A stretch of DNA of 52,398 bases from Polynucleobacter sp. AM-25C3 (GCF_018882335.1 NZ_JACVOS010000015.1:1-52398); one strand, 5' to 3'; numbered from the stretch's first letter, positions 17,744-27,237 are shown. Notes: generated from the letters alone by a model not told the origin. Made by a program: numbers and translations.

Positions 17744-19333
17744 TTAGTTGCCGCTAAAGCTTCTACGTTGACCGCCAGTTTTGGGTTTAGCAAAACGTGG
17801 ACCAGCGGATGGACGTGAGTCACCAGAGCGTGGTGCTGGACGAGAGTCACCAGAACGCGCAGGGCGTGAATCAGCAAAACGATTGGCGCCAGCAGGGCGT
17901 GAATCACCGGAGGGACGTGAATCACCGGATGGACGGGAATCGCCAGAGCGAGATTCGAAATGATTGCCAGAGCGGTTACCACCGCCCCCGCCACCAGAAC
18001 GAGACTCTGAACGAGCACCAGAACCATAACGACCACCACCGCCACCACCAGAACGACCGCCACCACCGAAACCACCACCGGAGCGACCACCACCAGGGCG
18101 ACCGCCGCCACCACCAAAGCTAGGCTTGGCTTGTGGCTCGAGGCCAGCGATGACTGAAGCAACGATGTCTTGCTGTGTAAAGCGTTCGATATTGCGAATC
18201 TTGGCGCGATCACGATGTTCAACCAAGGTGATAGCAACACCATTGCGACCGGCACGACCGGTACGACCGATGCGATGCGTATAGTCTTCTGGTTTCATTG
18301 GCAAGCCAAAGTTAATCACGTGACTAATACGTGGCACATCAATACCGCGAGCTGCTACGTCAGTCGCAACCAAAATTTTGGTGTGACCTTTGCGAAGAGA
18401 TTCAAGACGACGCATACGAACAGCTTGAGGCATAGCACCGTGTAAGGCGCTAGCTTCGTAACCATTAGCGCGCAAGGTATCAGCAATTTTTTCGCTTTCA
18501 ATTTGAGTGCTTGCAAACACAACCGCTTGATCCAAAGTGGCGTCAGCCAAAATGTGTTCGAGCAATTTATGCTTGTGTGACATGCTGTCAGCCCAGTGCA
18601 GCTTCTGCTCAATGTTTGCGTGCTTTTCGCCAGCATGAGCAAGCTCAATACGCTTAGCGTTAGTTGTCAACTCATTAGCCAAAGACATAATCTTTGGTGC
18701 AAAAGTGGCAGAGAACATCAAGGTTTGGTTACGACCAGAGCAACGCTTGTCAATTGCCTCGAGATCATCCGCAAATCCCATGTCGAGCATGCGATCGGCT
18801 TCATCAATCACGAGTTGTTTGACATCACCTAAGTGGATTGCTTTGCTGTCGGTCAAGTCGAGCAAACGACCAGGAGTAGCGACAACTAACATTGCACCTT
18901 TCAGTGCTTGGATTTGCTTGCCATAAGGCATGCCACCCATAACGGTTGCAATACGGATACCTTTCATGCCGCGAACTAAATTCACTGCATCTGCTGAAAC
19001 CTGTTGAGCTAATTCACGAGTAGGGCAGAGCACTAACACTTTAGGTTGTGCGCGGCCTGATGCAGGCGAGCTGTTTGGGTTGTCTTCAATGAGTTGATTA
19101 ATCAAAGGCAATAAAAAGGCTGCGGTTTTACCGCTACCAGTTTGGCTGCTGACCAATAAGTCACCGCCAGCGAGAGCTGCAGGAATAACCTGAGCTTGCA
19201 CTTCGGTAGCTTGGGTATAACCCAGTTCAGCAACGTTTTTAAGGAGTGAGGCCGCGAGGGCAAAAGACTGGAACTCGGTTCCAGCGGGCTTTGAGTCTTT
19301 AGACTCGTGATTAGTTTCTTTAGAAAAAGTCAT
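17744..19333 (-). CDS. rhlE: DEAD-box ATP-dependent RNA helicase, RhlE-like
   Basis: This 529-residue RNA helicase probably acts in ribosome assembly or mRNA turnover. The Q motif is FALAASLLKNVAELGYTQATEVQ. Then come SSQTGSGKTAAF (Walker A), PTRELAQQ, VIDEADRMLDMGF (DEAD), MFSATF, and HRIGRTGRAGRNG in the second RecA domain. After about residue 405 the protein is a Gly/Arg/Ser-rich tail, first GGGR/GGG runs and then repeated GDSRPS units, typical of RNA-binding extensions. The ATG at 19333 is preferred over longer in-frame readings. A hairpin covers the ribosome binding site. Confidence 0.93.
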   Translation of the reverse strand: MTFSKETNHESKDSKPAGTEFQSFALAASLLKNVAELGYTQATEVQAQVIPAALAGGDLLVSSQTGSGKTAAFLLPLINQLIEDNPNSSPASGRAQPKVLVLCPTRELAQQVSADAVNLVRGMKGIRIATVMGGMPYGKQIQALKGAMLVVATPGRLLDLTDSKAIHLGDVKQLVIDEADRMLDMGFADDLEAIDKRCSGRNQTLMFSATFAPKIMSLANELTTNAKRIELAHAGEKHANIEQKLHWADSMSHKHKLLEHILADATLDQAVVFASTQIESEKIADTLRANGYEASALHGAMPQAVRMRRLESLRKGHTKILVATDVAARGIDVPRISHVINFGLPMKPEDYTHRIGRTGRAGRNGVAITLVEHRDRAKIRNIERFTQQDIVASVIAGLEPQAKPSFGGGGGRPGGGRSGGGFGGGGRSGGGGGGRYGSGARSESRSGGGGGGNRSGNHFESRSGDSRPSGDSRPSGDSRPAGANRFADSRPARSGDSRPAPRSGDSRPSAGPRFAKPKTGGQRRSFSGN

Positions 19334-19341
19334 GCTATTAC

Positions 19342-19361
19342 ACATCCCCTTCAAGGGATGT
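19342..19361 (-). promoter_or_regulatory. hairpin sequestering the helicase ribosome binding site
   Basis: On the mRNA, ACAUCCC (from 19361) pairs with GGGAUGU (to 19342) around the loop UUGAAG, giving a perfect 7-bp stem. It ends eight bases before the AUG at 19333. The only Shine-Dalgarno-like sequence (AAGGGGA) is in the loop and 3' arm, so translation should depend on melting or protein binding of this stem. Confidence 0.6.
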
Positions 19362-19574
19362 CTCCGTGTATACACTCTTTGTTTTTTATTGAGTGTGATG
19401 GTCAAAGGCATCGACCATCAGACAGGCGGCAGCGCGTTTTTTGAACTTCGGTGTTTATGACTTCTAAACGGTACGCTGAAATATAGCTGGGGGGCGATGA
19501 ATCAAATTGCTTAAAAAAGCTTCCTATTATGGCAGTTTAAGAAGGTAATTACAAGGGTTTTCCCGAATTTAATT

Positions 19575-20252
19575 ATGATGGGGGTAATGGATTGGTTCAT
19601 TTCACCCTCAAATGTTGGCATCGTTGATTTCCCCGCATATCTCGTGGGCGTGATCTTCACCATCTTATTTCCTGGCCCGAACTCCCTTTATGTGCTGACG
19701 ATTGCCTCGCTAAAGGGTTGGCGTGCTGGGGTATGGGCGTCGCTAGGAATTTTTGTGGGCGATGCCATCTTGATGATTGGGGTTGCATTGGGTGCTGCAA
19801 CTTTGCTTAATTCATCGCCCTCGATCTTTAATCTAATTCGCATGCTCGGCGCCGCCTACTTGGCGTGGATGGGTTATGGTTTTATTCGCGATGGTATGAA
19901 ACGTTGGCGCGGTACTCAAGCTGCGACCGCTGCGGATGGGGGTGTCAATTATTTAGATGCCTTGCATCCGTCCATAGCTGCACTGACATTGTCTTTAACT
20001 AATCCCAAGGCAATCTTTTTCTTTGTTTCATTCTTCGTGCAATTTATTCAGCCAGAATATGCGCATCCAGCACACACATTTTTGTATTTGGCTTTTGTCT
20101 TGCAAGTAGTGAGCATGACTTACTTAACGGGTCTTATCTTCGCCGGGCAATTTTTCTTGAGCTTCTTCAGAAAGCATCCGCATTACGCAGCGGTTCTTTG
20201 GTTTGTTGTTGGCGCGTTGCTAATTGGATTCGCCGGAAAAATGTTGCTGTAG
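19575..20252 (+). CDS. leuE: LysE/RhtB-family amino acid exporter, LeuE-like
   Basis: This inner-membrane amino acid efflux protein has 225 residues and about six membrane segments. YLVGVIFTILFPGPNSLYVLTIASLKGWRAG and LGIFVGDAILM are the LysE-family signature. LTNPKAIFFFVSFFVQFI matches LeuE in particular, so leucine and similar neutral amino acids are plausible substrates. Starts at 19575 or 19587 are both possible. It is convergent with the aldehyde dehydrogenase gene, with only 21 bases between stops. Confidence 0.87.
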   Translation: MMGVMDWFISPSNVGIVDFPAYLVGVIFTILFPGPNSLYVLTIASLKGWRAGVWASLGIFVGDAILMIGVALGAATLLNSSPSIFNLIRMLGAAYLAWMGYGFIRDGMKRWRGTQAATAADGGVNYLDALHPSIAALTLSLTNPKAIFFFVSFFVQFIQPEYAHPAHTFLYLAFVLQVVSMTYLTGLIFAGQFFLSFFRKHPHYAAVLWFVVGALLIGFAGKMLL

Positions 20253-20273
20253 TCGCGGGTCTTCCAATAGTTT

Positions 20274-21677
20274 CTATTTAAGCCAACGCAATAAACGCTC
20301 AACGCCATTGCCGTAAGGCGGTCTTGCCAACTGGGTGCCGCGCAATAAATTAAGGCCAAAGAAGCCGCGAACCTCTAAAACAGACTTGCGATGACTAAAT
20401 GTATCGAAACCTACCTTGCCATGGTAAGCACCCATACCGCTGGCACCAACACCACCAAAAGGCAAATCTTCAATCCCAGCATGCAGCAATGTGTCATTAA
20501 TGGTCACGCCACCAGAACGCGTTTCATTCAGAATGCGCTGCATCACTTCCTTGTTCTTGCCAAACCAATACAGCGCTAGTGGCAATGGACGCTCATTGAT
20601 GTAGCGGATTGTTGAATCAATATCGTTGATTGCCACGATTGGAAGAATCGGTCCGAAAACTTCTTCTTGCATGATGAGTGCATCTTCAGAAACATTTAAG
20701 AGTGCGACAGGTATGAAGGGTGGCGAGCTATTTTCCGCGGAAGAAATGAGGGGGATTGCTTGCGCCCCACGATCTATCGCATCTTGAACCAGCTGATGCC
20801 AGCGTGAGAGCTGATGCCCGTCAATCGCACTAGTCAATTCTTCTGGATTGGCAAATTGTTTTTGGGCTGCATGCTGTAGCTCTTGAATAAACGCATCGCA
20901 GTCACTTGCATGGATCAATACGTAATCAGGCGCTATGCAGGTTTGACCGCCATTGACTAGTTTGCCGTAAGCAATGCTAGCCGCAGCATCTTTTAGTTTG
21001 GCTGAGGAGTTGACAATCGCTGGGGACTTTCCACCCAATTCTAGGGTGAGGGGTGTGAGGTGATCAGCAGCTGCACGCATCACCTTTTTGCCGATTTCTG
21101 CCGAGCCAGTAAAAAAGAGATAATCAAAAGGAAGTGATGCAAAAGATTCCGCAACCTCTGTTCCGCCCGCACTGACGCAAAACTCACTAGGATGAAAATA
21201 TTCCTGAATCAAGGTTGCTAAGAATCCAGAGGTGCGCGAACTTCTTTCTGATGGTTTGAGCCAAACGCGATTTCCAGCCGCAAAGGCTGCGATAGCTGGA
21301 ACAAGGGCTAGTTGAACAGGGTAATTCCAGGGGCTCATGATGCCCACTACACCCATGGATTGCATTTGTGTCCAAGCATGAGACGAGCCCAAGAATCCCG
21401 GAGTTGAAACCAGCTGGGGTTTCATCCATTCTTTTAAGTGTTTGCGAACATGCTTGCATGCCTGATAAATCATTTGAAATTCAAGGAGTCGACTTTCAAT
21501 CGAGTGGCGGGTACCAAAGTCTGCGGCCAAGACTTTGCAGATTTTCTCTTCATTGGCGGCAATCATTTGCTCAATACGCCCAATTCGCTCCAGGCGAACC
21601 TCTAGCGTGGGGTTTGGTTCCGCAGCATAAGCTGCTTTGATTTCATCTAATTGGAGTGTGAAGCGATTTATGGACAT
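20274..21677 (-). CDS. aldehyde dehydrogenase, coniferyl-aldehyde dehydrogenase type
   Basis: This 467-residue NAD(P)-dependent class 3-like aldehyde dehydrogenase contains GVVGIMSPWNYPVQLALVP, FFTGSAEIGKKVMRAAA, LELGGKSPAIV (catalytic Glu), NGGQTCIAPDYVL (catalytic Cys) and the C-terminal FGGVGASGMGAYHGKVGFDTFSHRKSV. The last segment is characteristic of the coniferyl-aldehyde/fatty-aldehyde branch. The natural substrate cannot be read from sequence. The start at 21677 (MSINRFTLQ) is chosen over an upstream extension because it precedes the conserved domain by a normal distance. msrA is divergent, 51 bases away. Confidence 0.88.
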   Translation of the reverse strand: MSINRFTLQLDEIKAAYAAEPNPTLEVRLERIGRIEQMIAANEEKICKVLAADFGTRHSIESRLLEFQMIYQACKHVRKHLKEWMKPQLVSTPGFLGSSHAWTQMQSMGVVGIMSPWNYPVQLALVPAIAAFAAGNRVWLKPSERSSRTSGFLATLIQEYFHPSEFCVSAGGTEVAESFASLPFDYLFFTGSAEIGKKVMRAAADHLTPLTLELGGKSPAIVNSSAKLKDAAASIAYGKLVNGGQTCIAPDYVLIHASDCDAFIQELQHAAQKQFANPEELTSAIDGHQLSRWHQLVQDAIDRGAQAIPLISSAENSSPPFIPVALLNVSEDALIMQEEVFGPILPIVAINDIDSTIRYINERPLPLALYWFGKNKEVMQRILNETRSGGVTINDTLLHAGIEDLPFGGVGASGMGAYHGKVGFDTFSHRKSVLEVRGFFGLNLLRGTQLARPPYGNGVERLLRWLK

Positions 21678-21728
21678 TGGGTTTGTGTAAGGCAAGCAAA
21701 CGATTGAATAAGGCATTAGGATAAAGCC

Positions 21729-22301
21729 ATGAGCCAAATCAACCATAAAAATCCATCCCATCTAGAGCGTGCCACCTTGGGCGGGGGATGCTTTTGGTGC
21801 CTAGAAGCGGTTTATCAGCAAATTTCTGGGGTTAGTGCGGTGGTGTCGGGATATGCGGGGGGACTTGCCCCAAACCCCGACTATGAGTCTGTTTGCACGG
21901 GCCAAACGGGCCATGCTGAAATCGTCGACGTGTATTTTGACCCGCTGATAGTGTCTTATCGTGATTTATTAGAAATCTTTTTTGTTATTCATGACCCAAC
22001 AAGCTTGAACTATCAAGGCAATGATCATGGCACGCAATATCGCTCAGTTATTTTTACCCATAGCGAGAGTCAAAGTGCAACAGCGCATGAGCTTGTAAAT
22101 GAACTAAAAGAGGGGAAGATTTATTCGGGCCTTATCGTTACTCAGATTGACGAGGCACCGGTCATTTATCCAGCCGAGGATTACCATCAAAACTATTTTC
22201 GTCAGCACCCAGGGCAGGGCTACTGCATAGCAGTCGTTGCCCCTAAGCTAGCAAAATTCAGAGCAAAGTTTCAATCTTTAATCGCCCCAGAGTTTCACTA
22301 G
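21729..22301 (+). CDS. msrA: peptide methionine sulfoxide reductase A
   Basis: MsrA reduces methionine-S-sulfoxide in proteins. The 190-residue protein has the catalytic GCFWC motif at residues 20-24, VVSGYAGG, TGHAEIVDVYFDP, FFVIHDPTSLNYQGNDHGTQYRSVIF and AEDYHQNYF. All expected active-site residues are present. No msrB is adjacent. Confidence 0.97.
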   Translation: MSQINHKNPSHLERATLGGGCFWCLEAVYQQISGVSAVVSGYAGGLAPNPDYESVCTGQTGHAEIVDVYFDPLIVSYRDLLEIFFVIHDPTSLNYQGNDHGTQYRSVIFTHSESQSATAHELVNELKEGKIYSGLIVTQIDEAPVIYPAEDYHQNYFRQHPGQGYCIAVVAPKLAKFRAKFQSLIAPEFH

Positions 22302-22332
22302 GGCAACTTGACTCAATTCTTTGGCCTCTCTT

Positions 22333-22968
22333 TTATGGTGCTAGGCGAGCAATACGCCAGCTAGTACCTTCGAGTTGATAGTGAATGCGGTCATGCAGTC
22401 GTGAAGGTCGACCTTGCCAAAACTCAATCTCAGTAGGGCGTAAGCGATATCCACCCCAATGCGCTGGTCGCGGTGCTTGGTCGCCAAAGTCTACTGCGAA
22501 ACGTTTTTCAGCTTCTTCGAGAAATTCTCGATTCGGAATCTCAGCGCTTTGTGGTGAAGCCCAGGCTCCAATTCTGGAGGCGGCTGGGCGAGAATTAAAG
22601 TATTCATCGCTCTCATCAGCGCTTACTCGCTCAACCACCCCTTTGATGCGAACCTGACGCTCCAGTTCGTGCCAGTGGAATAACAAGGCAGCGTGAGGGC
22701 GGACAGCTAAGTCTTTGCCTTTTTCGCTTTCGTAATTGGTGAAGAAGGTAAAGCCAGCTTCATCCGCGCCTTTTAGTAAGACAATACGAGCTGATGGATT
22801 ACCAGCTTTATCAGAGGTAGCCAAAGTCATGGAATTGGGTTCTGGGCATTCTGCTTTGATTGCCTGGTCAAACCAGACCTGAAATAAGGTCAATGGATTG
22901 GGTGGAACCTCAGTTTCTGAAAGCTGACCGAAGGTGTAGTTTTTGCGGAGTTGAGCAATGGAGTCCAT
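22333..22968 (-). CDS. pdxH: pyridoxine/pyridoxamine 5'-phosphate oxidase
   Basis: PdxH is an FMN oxidase that converts pyridoxine or pyridoxamine phosphate to pyridoxal 5'-phosphate. The 211-residue protein shows [73 protein letters not shown] and the C-terminal [22 protein letters not shown]. The ATG at 22968 gives [11 protein letters not shown], a standard beginning. It is divergent from tcdA, with 22 bases between starts, so the two promoters must overlap. It could supply PLP to the decarboxylase in this window. Confidence 0.96.
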   Translation of the reverse strand: MDSIAQLRKNYTFGQLSETEVPPNPLTLFQVWFDQAIKAECPEPNSMTLATSDKAGNPSARIVLLKGADEAGFTFFTNYESEKGKDLAVRPHAALLFHWHELERQVRIKGVVERVSADESDEYFNSRPAASRIGAWASPQSAEIPNREFLEEAEKRFAVDFGDQAPRPAHWGGYRLRPTEIEFWQGRPSRLHDRIHYQLEGTSWRIARLAP

Positions 22969-22990
22969 ATTTTCAGTATAAAGAGAAGCT

Positions 22991-23773
22991 ATGACAGAAG
23001 ACAAGTTAGAAGGCAGTTTGGATGATCGTCGTTTCGGGGGTGTAGCTCGCCTATACGGTCCGGAGTTACGTGAACGTTTTCGTCATGCCACAGTCGTAGT
23101 TGCGGGATTGGGTGGGGTGGGCTCTTGGGCCGCTGAAGCATTGGCGCGGACTGCGATTGGACATCTTGTTTTAATCGACTTTGATCATATTGCTGAGAGC
23201 AATACCAATCGTCAGCTCCATGCACTGGAGGGTGAGTATGGTAAGGCCAAGGTGCAGGCCATGACTGATCGTATCCGACACATTAATCCTGAGATCACAC
23301 TCACTACCCATGATGCGTTTTTAGAGCCAGAAAATCTAGATGTGTTGATTCCGTCAGATGCAATCGTTTTGGATGCAACAGATTCAGTGCAAACCAAAAT
23401 TGCTTTAGCAGTTTGGGCGAATAAGAATGAACGTGCCTTAGTCATGTGTGGTGCAGCTGGCGGAAAATCAGAGCCGACTTCTGTGCGTTGCGATGATCTT
23501 TCACGAACCGAGCAAGATGCATTGCTAGCAAAGGTACGTCAAGGTCTTAGGCAGGACCATGGCTTTTCTAGAAATCTCAAGAAAAAAATTGGTATTCGCG
23601 CCATCTATTCTCATGAACCTCGCGCAGGCGTTGCTAGTGGCGGCCTTGCTTGTTCTGGCTATGGCTCTACAGTGATGGTGACTGCTGCTTGTGGCCTAGC
23701 TGCTGCCGCAGAAGTTTTAAATCTCATTGCTGCCCAATCAGCAGTGATTGAAAAACCATCCGTAAATCCTTAA
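22991..23773 (+). CDS. tcdA: tRNA threonylcarbamoyladenosine dehydratase (CsdL/TcdA)
   Basis: TcdA uses ATP to cyclise the t6A modification of tRNA to ct6A. The 260-residue E1-like protein has [11 protein letters not shown] at the start, [20 protein letters not shown] (nucleotide-binding loop), [34 protein letters not shown] and [20 protein letters not shown]. Length and motifs match the family. It stands alone; the csd sulfur genes are not nearby. Confidence 0.95.
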   Translation: MTEDKLEGSLDDRRFGGVARLYGPELRERFRHATVVVAGLGGVGSWAAEALARTAIGHLVLIDFDHIAESNTNRQLHALEGEYGKAKVQAMTDRIRHINPEITLTTHDAFLEPENLDVLIPSDAIVLDATDSVQTKIALAVWANKNERALVMCGAAGGKSEPTSVRCDDLSRTEQDALLAKVRQGLRQDHGFSRNLKKKIGIRAIYSHEPRAGVASGGLACSGYGSTVMVTAACGLAAAAEVLNLIAAQSAVIEKPSVNP

Positions 23774-23946
23774 GGGCAATCCCTGTAGGAAATTACGGAT
23801 TCTGCTGTCATCCCAAATTTATTAATTCCTCTTTAGGCTTGTACTCATCAAGCTAGCTCATTTTTTGTGCATCACATTTATTTGTTTAGGTACTTTGGGT
23901 ATTTCTATCCCCTAGTGTAGATGCGCAGTCCTCCATAGACTTTGCC

Positions 23947-23967
23947 TCGTTGGTGACTTACCAACGA
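23947..23967 (+). promoter_or_regulatory. inverted repeat in the leader of the permease-ald operon
   Basis: TCGTTGGT (23947-23954) and ACCAACGA (23960-23967) are perfect inverted repeats with a five-base spacer. They end eight bases before the Shine-Dalgarno sequence of the amino acid permease. This could be an operator (Lrp-type control is common for alanine dehydrogenase operons) or an mRNA hairpin limiting ribosome access. There is no T tract, so it is not a terminator. Confidence 0.5.
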
Positions 23968-23988
23968 CAAATCGAAAGGAGGTCTCTT

Positions 23989-25371
23989 TTGCAGACTGAA
24001 CAAACTGGTTTACAGCGCCACCTTAAAGTCCGGCACATTCGCCTGATGGCTTTGGGGTCCACTATCGGTGTTGGATTATTTCTAGGCTCGGCAAGTGCGA
24101 TCCAAATCGCAGGACCTTCCATCTTGTTGGGATATCTGTTGGCTGGTATCGTTGCCTTCATTGTGCTGCGCACCCTAGGAGAGATGGCAGTACATGAGCC
24201 AGTTGCAGGCTCATTTGCAGCTTATGCCAATACCTATGTTGGCCCTCTCGCGGGGTATATGGTGGGCTGGGGCTACTGGACCTATTGGATTGTCGTAGGA
24301 ATAGCTGAAGTGACTGCTGTGGGTATTTACATGGGCATTTGGTTTCCTGAAACACCTCAGTGGATATGGGCCCTGTCTTCTATCTTGATGATGGGCTTAA
24401 TCAATCTCATCGCCGTCAAAGTATTTGGCGAGTTTGAGTTTTGGTTTGCCTTAATCAAAGTAGTCGCTATTGTTGCCATGATTACATTGGGTGGTTCGGT
24501 CATTTTCTTTGGCTTTACTAATGACTGGAATCCAATTGGCTTGAGTAACCTATGGCAGCACGGCGGCTTCTTTCCAAACGGTGTTGGCGGTATGTTGCTT
24601 TCCTTACAGATGGTCTTATTTGCCTACGTTGGAATTGAGATGATTGGTTTATCTGCAGGTGAAGCTGAGAATCCACGCAAAACGATTCCGATGGCGATTG
24701 ATTCATTGGCGTGGCGCATCTTGATTTTTTACATGGGTGCAATTCTCGTCATCCTGGCGATCTTCCCTTGGAATGAAGTTGGACAACAAGGTAGTCCTTT
24801 CGTAGTGATGTTTGAGCGCATTGGATTGCGTGAAGCTGCCGGCATCATTAACTTTATGGTGATTACCGCAGCCTTGTCATCTTGCAATGCAGGCATCTTT
24901 AGTGGTGGACGACTGTTGTATGCGCTTTCGGTGAATGGCTATGCGCCATCCCCCTTTGCTAAGTTATCAAAGTATGGCGTTCCCCATCGTGCGGTGATGG
25001 CGACTGTGGCAGTCTGCATGACTGGGGTAGTGCTGAACTACTTTGTTCCGGATAAGGCATTTCAATACATCATGGCCGCAGTGACCTTTGTTGGATTGAT
25101 GGTGTGGATCGCTATTTTGATTACCCAAATCCAATTTCGCCGCTCACTCACAAAAGCCCAGGTTGCCGAATTGGCATATCGCACGCCATGGTGGCCTTAT
25201 TCCTCGTGGTTCGCATTGGCATTTATTGCCTTGGTAGTGGTGTTAATGGGCTTTCATGAGGATGCACGGATTGCTTTGGTCTTGGGTCCGTGTTTATTAG
25301 GTGTGTATCTCGCCATGTTTTACATCGTTGGCTTGCATCGCAAAACAAAACTGAGTCGTGAATTCAAATAA
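23989..25371 (+). CDS. amino acid permease, APC superfamily (AAT family)
   Basis: This 460-residue proton-coupled amino acid importer has 12 predicted membrane segments. LKVRHIRLMALGSTIGVGLFLGSA is the conserved first helix of the AAT family, followed by GEMAVHEPVAGSFAAYA and the central EIIGLSAGEAENPRKTIP-like segment (here EMIGLSAGEAENPRKTIP). The TTG at 23989 is chosen because a strong AAAGGAGGT lies six bases before it; no ATG is suitably placed. ald follows after ten bases, so alanine or a related amino acid is a likely substrate. Confidence 0.9.
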   Translation: MQTEQTGLQRHLKVRHIRLMALGSTIGVGLFLGSASAIQIAGPSILLGYLLAGIVAFIVLRTLGEMAVHEPVAGSFAAYANTYVGPLAGYMVGWGYWTYWIVVGIAEVTAVGIYMGIWFPETPQWIWALSSILMMGLINLIAVKVFGEFEFWFALIKVVAIVAMITLGGSVIFFGFTNDWNPIGLSNLWQHGGFFPNGVGGMLLSLQMVLFAYVGIEMIGLSAGEAENPRKTIPMAIDSLAWRILIFYMGAILVILAIFPWNEVGQQGSPFVVMFERIGLREAAGIINFMVITAALSSCNAGIFSGGRLLYALSVNGYAPSPFAKLSKYGVPHRAVMATVAVCMTGVVLNYFVPDKAFQYIMAAVTFVGLMVWIAILITQIQFRRSLTKAQVAELAYRTPWWPYSSWFALAFIALVVVLMGFHEDARIALVLGPCLLGVYLAMFYIVGLHRKTKLSREFK

Positions 25372-25381
25372 GGAGACATAA

Positions 25382-26500
25382 ATGATTGTTGGCGTACCTC
25401 AAGAAGTAAAAAATAATGAATTTCGTGTTGGCTTAACCCCAGGTAATGTGAGGGGCTTGTGTAAACAGGGTCACTCTGTTTTGGTTCAGCGTGGAGCTGG
25501 TGAGCAAATTGGCTTGAGTGATGAGTCTTATCGTTTGGCTGGCGCCACCTTAATCAATAGTGCTGCCGAAGTTTTTTCTAAAGCGGAGATGGTGGTTAAA
25601 GTGAAGGAGCCTCAGCCGCAAGAATGCGCGATGTTGCGTGAAGATCAAATCCTCTTTACCTATCTCCATTTGGCACCAGACCCACAGCAAACCAAGGCAC
25701 TACTGGCTTCTGGGGCAACGTGTATTGCCTATGAAACCGTAACCTCATGCACTGGCTCTTTGCCACTCTTAGCGCCCATGAGTGAGGTGGCAGGAAGAAT
25801 GTCTATTCAGGCTGCAGCTGCACATCTGGAGAAAACACATGGAGGGTTGGGCATCTTGATGGCGGGTGTGCCGGGAGTAGCGCCAGCAAAGGTAGTCATA
25901 TTGGGCGCCGGTGTTGTGGGTCGGAATGCCTTACAAATGGCTGTCGGTATGGGCGCAGATGTATGCATCTTCGATCGCAATATCGATTGCTTAAGACAGA
26001 TTGATATGCTCTACGGAAATCGCGTAAGAACTTTTTACGCTGATCCACTCTTAGTGGAGTTAGAGGTTTGCGAAGCAGATGTGGTGATTGGCGCGGTCTT
26101 GTTACCCGGTGCCGCAGCGCCAAAGCTAGTGACCAGAGAAATGGTTCGAAAAATGAAGTCAGGTGCGGTGGTGGTGGATGTGGCAATTGATCAAGGTGGC
26201 TGTTTTGAAACCTCCAAACCCACTACCCATGCAGACCCCACCTTTATTATCGATGGAGTGTTGCACTACTGTGTAGCAAATATGCCTGGCGCTGTTGCTC
26301 GTACTTCTACGTTTGCTTTGACTAATGCAACCTATCCCTTCATTGAGGCTTTAACAAACCGAGGGATGGTAAAGGCCTTATCCAAAGATCATCACTTGCG
26401 TAATGGCCTGAGTGTGCATCGCGGCAGCCTCACATCTGAGCCAGTAGCAAGAGCGCAGAAAATAGATTTTGTGCCTGCTGAAGAGTTATTGGCTGTTTAA
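25382..26500 (+). CDS. ald: alanine dehydrogenase
   Basis: This NAD-dependent enzyme oxidatively deaminates L-alanine to pyruvate and ammonia, or the reverse. The 372-residue length is typical. Family segments are MIVGVPQEVKNNEFRVGLTP, VKVKEPQPQE, FTYLHLAPDP, the Rossmann loop VILGAGVVGRNALQMAVGMGA (about residue 172), VVDVAIDQGGCFET and ANMPGAVARTSTFALTN. It is cotranscribed with the permease upstream, forming an uptake and catabolism unit. A hairpin follows. Confidence 0.96.
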   Translation: MIVGVPQEVKNNEFRVGLTPGNVRGLCKQGHSVLVQRGAGEQIGLSDESYRLAGATLINSAAEVFSKAEMVVKVKEPQPQECAMLREDQILFTYLHLAPDPQQTKALLASGATCIAYETVTSCTGSLPLLAPMSEVAGRMSIQAAAAHLEKTHGGLGILMAGVPGVAPAKVVILGAGVVGRNALQMAVGMGADVCIFDRNIDCLRQIDMLYGNRVRTFYADPLLVELEVCEADVVIGAVLLPGAAAPKLVTREMVRKMKSGAVVVDVAIDQGGCFETSKPTTHADPTFIIDGVLHYCVANMPGAVARTSTFALTNATYPFIEALTNRGMVKALSKDHHLRNGLSVHRGSLTSEPVARAQKIDFVPAEELLAV

Positions 26501-26515
26501 GGCTAAGTGTTCAGG

Positions 26516-26541
26516 AGTTGGCATCTGGCGAGATGCCAACT
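26516..26541 (+). terminator. hairpin after ald, probable terminator
   Basis: AGTTGGCATCT (26516-26526) and AGATGCCAACT (26531-26541) form a perfect 11-bp stem with a GGCG loop, 16 bases after the ald stop. Only a short TT tract follows, so termination may be weak. Confidence 0.65.
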
Positions 26542-26627
26542 TTCTAGGTCGTGTCGGGACTTGTCATATTTATCCACTATGATTTCAGTAGCACCTCACT
26601 TTTTAAGATAAGCAGGCTACTGAATTT

Positions 26628-27203
26628 ATGGACTTCTCTGCATTAGCAATTTCTACCGGCGTAGTGGCTTTAGCCGAGATGGGTGATAAAACCCAATTAC
26701 TCTCACTAATGTTGGCTGCCCGCTATCCCAAGCAGGCCATAGCCATTATTGGGGGCATATTCATTGCGACGATTGCAAACCATGCCTGTGCGGCGTTTCT
26801 AGGGCACTGGCTCACCACGTTTATGAGTCCAGATCTGCTGAAGTGGATTTTGGGTTTGAGCTTCTTAGGAATTGGTCTGTGGCTATTGGTGCCCGACCAT
26901 ATTGATGACGCTGCTGGCTCTAAAGTGGCAGACCGTGCTTTCCAAGTGTTCATGTTGACTGTTGGCCTCTTCTTTTTGGCGGAGATGGGGGATAAGACCC
27001 AAATCGCTACGATTGCCTTGGGCGCTAAGTATTCGGATGTATTTTCAGTAACGGTTGGCACCACTTTGGGGATGATGTTGGCCAATGCTCCAGCGGTTTG
27101 GATCGGTCAGAAATTCACTAAACGCATGCCAATCAAGTGGGTACACGCTGTTGCCGCCGTAACCTTTATTGCAATTGGTATTGCAACCCTCGTCTGGGGT
27201 TAG
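26628..27203 (+). CDS. GDT1/TMEM165 (UPF0016) family cation exporter
   Basis: This 191-residue membrane protein has six predicted helices in two repeats. Each repeat starts with the family signature EMGDKTQ (residues 17-23 and 119-125). The family (MneA in Vibrio, TMEM165 in animals) moves Mn2+ or Ca2+ out of the cytoplasm. Manganese export is the most likely role here. I looked for a yybP-ykoY manganese riboswitch upstream and did not see one. Confidence 0.9.
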   Translation: MDFSALAISTGVVALAEMGDKTQLLSLMLAARYPKQAIAIIGGIFIATIANHACAAFLGHWLTTFMSPDLLKWILGLSFLGIGLWLLVPDHIDDAAGSKVADRAFQVFMLTVGLFFLAEMGDKTQIATIALGAKYSDVFSVTVGTTLGMMLANAPAVWIGQKFTKRMPIKWVHAVAAVTFIAIGIATLVWG

Positions 27204-27237
27204 GGCGAAAATAATCTGTGGGGCTTAAAATTGCCCC

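Noticed and set aside
17860..17960. CRISPR-like short direct repeats
   Set aside because: The repeats are in frame with GDSRPS units of the helicase and have no unique spacers.
17781..18255. Long open frames overlapping the helicase tail on both strands
   Set aside because: They arise from the Gly/Arg/Ser repeat composition, have implausible low-complexity products and no ribosome binding sites, and lie wholly inside the helicase gene.
26542..26627. yybP-ykoY manganese riboswitch before the GDT1-type exporter
   Set aside because: The conserved loop sequences were not found in the 86 bases available.
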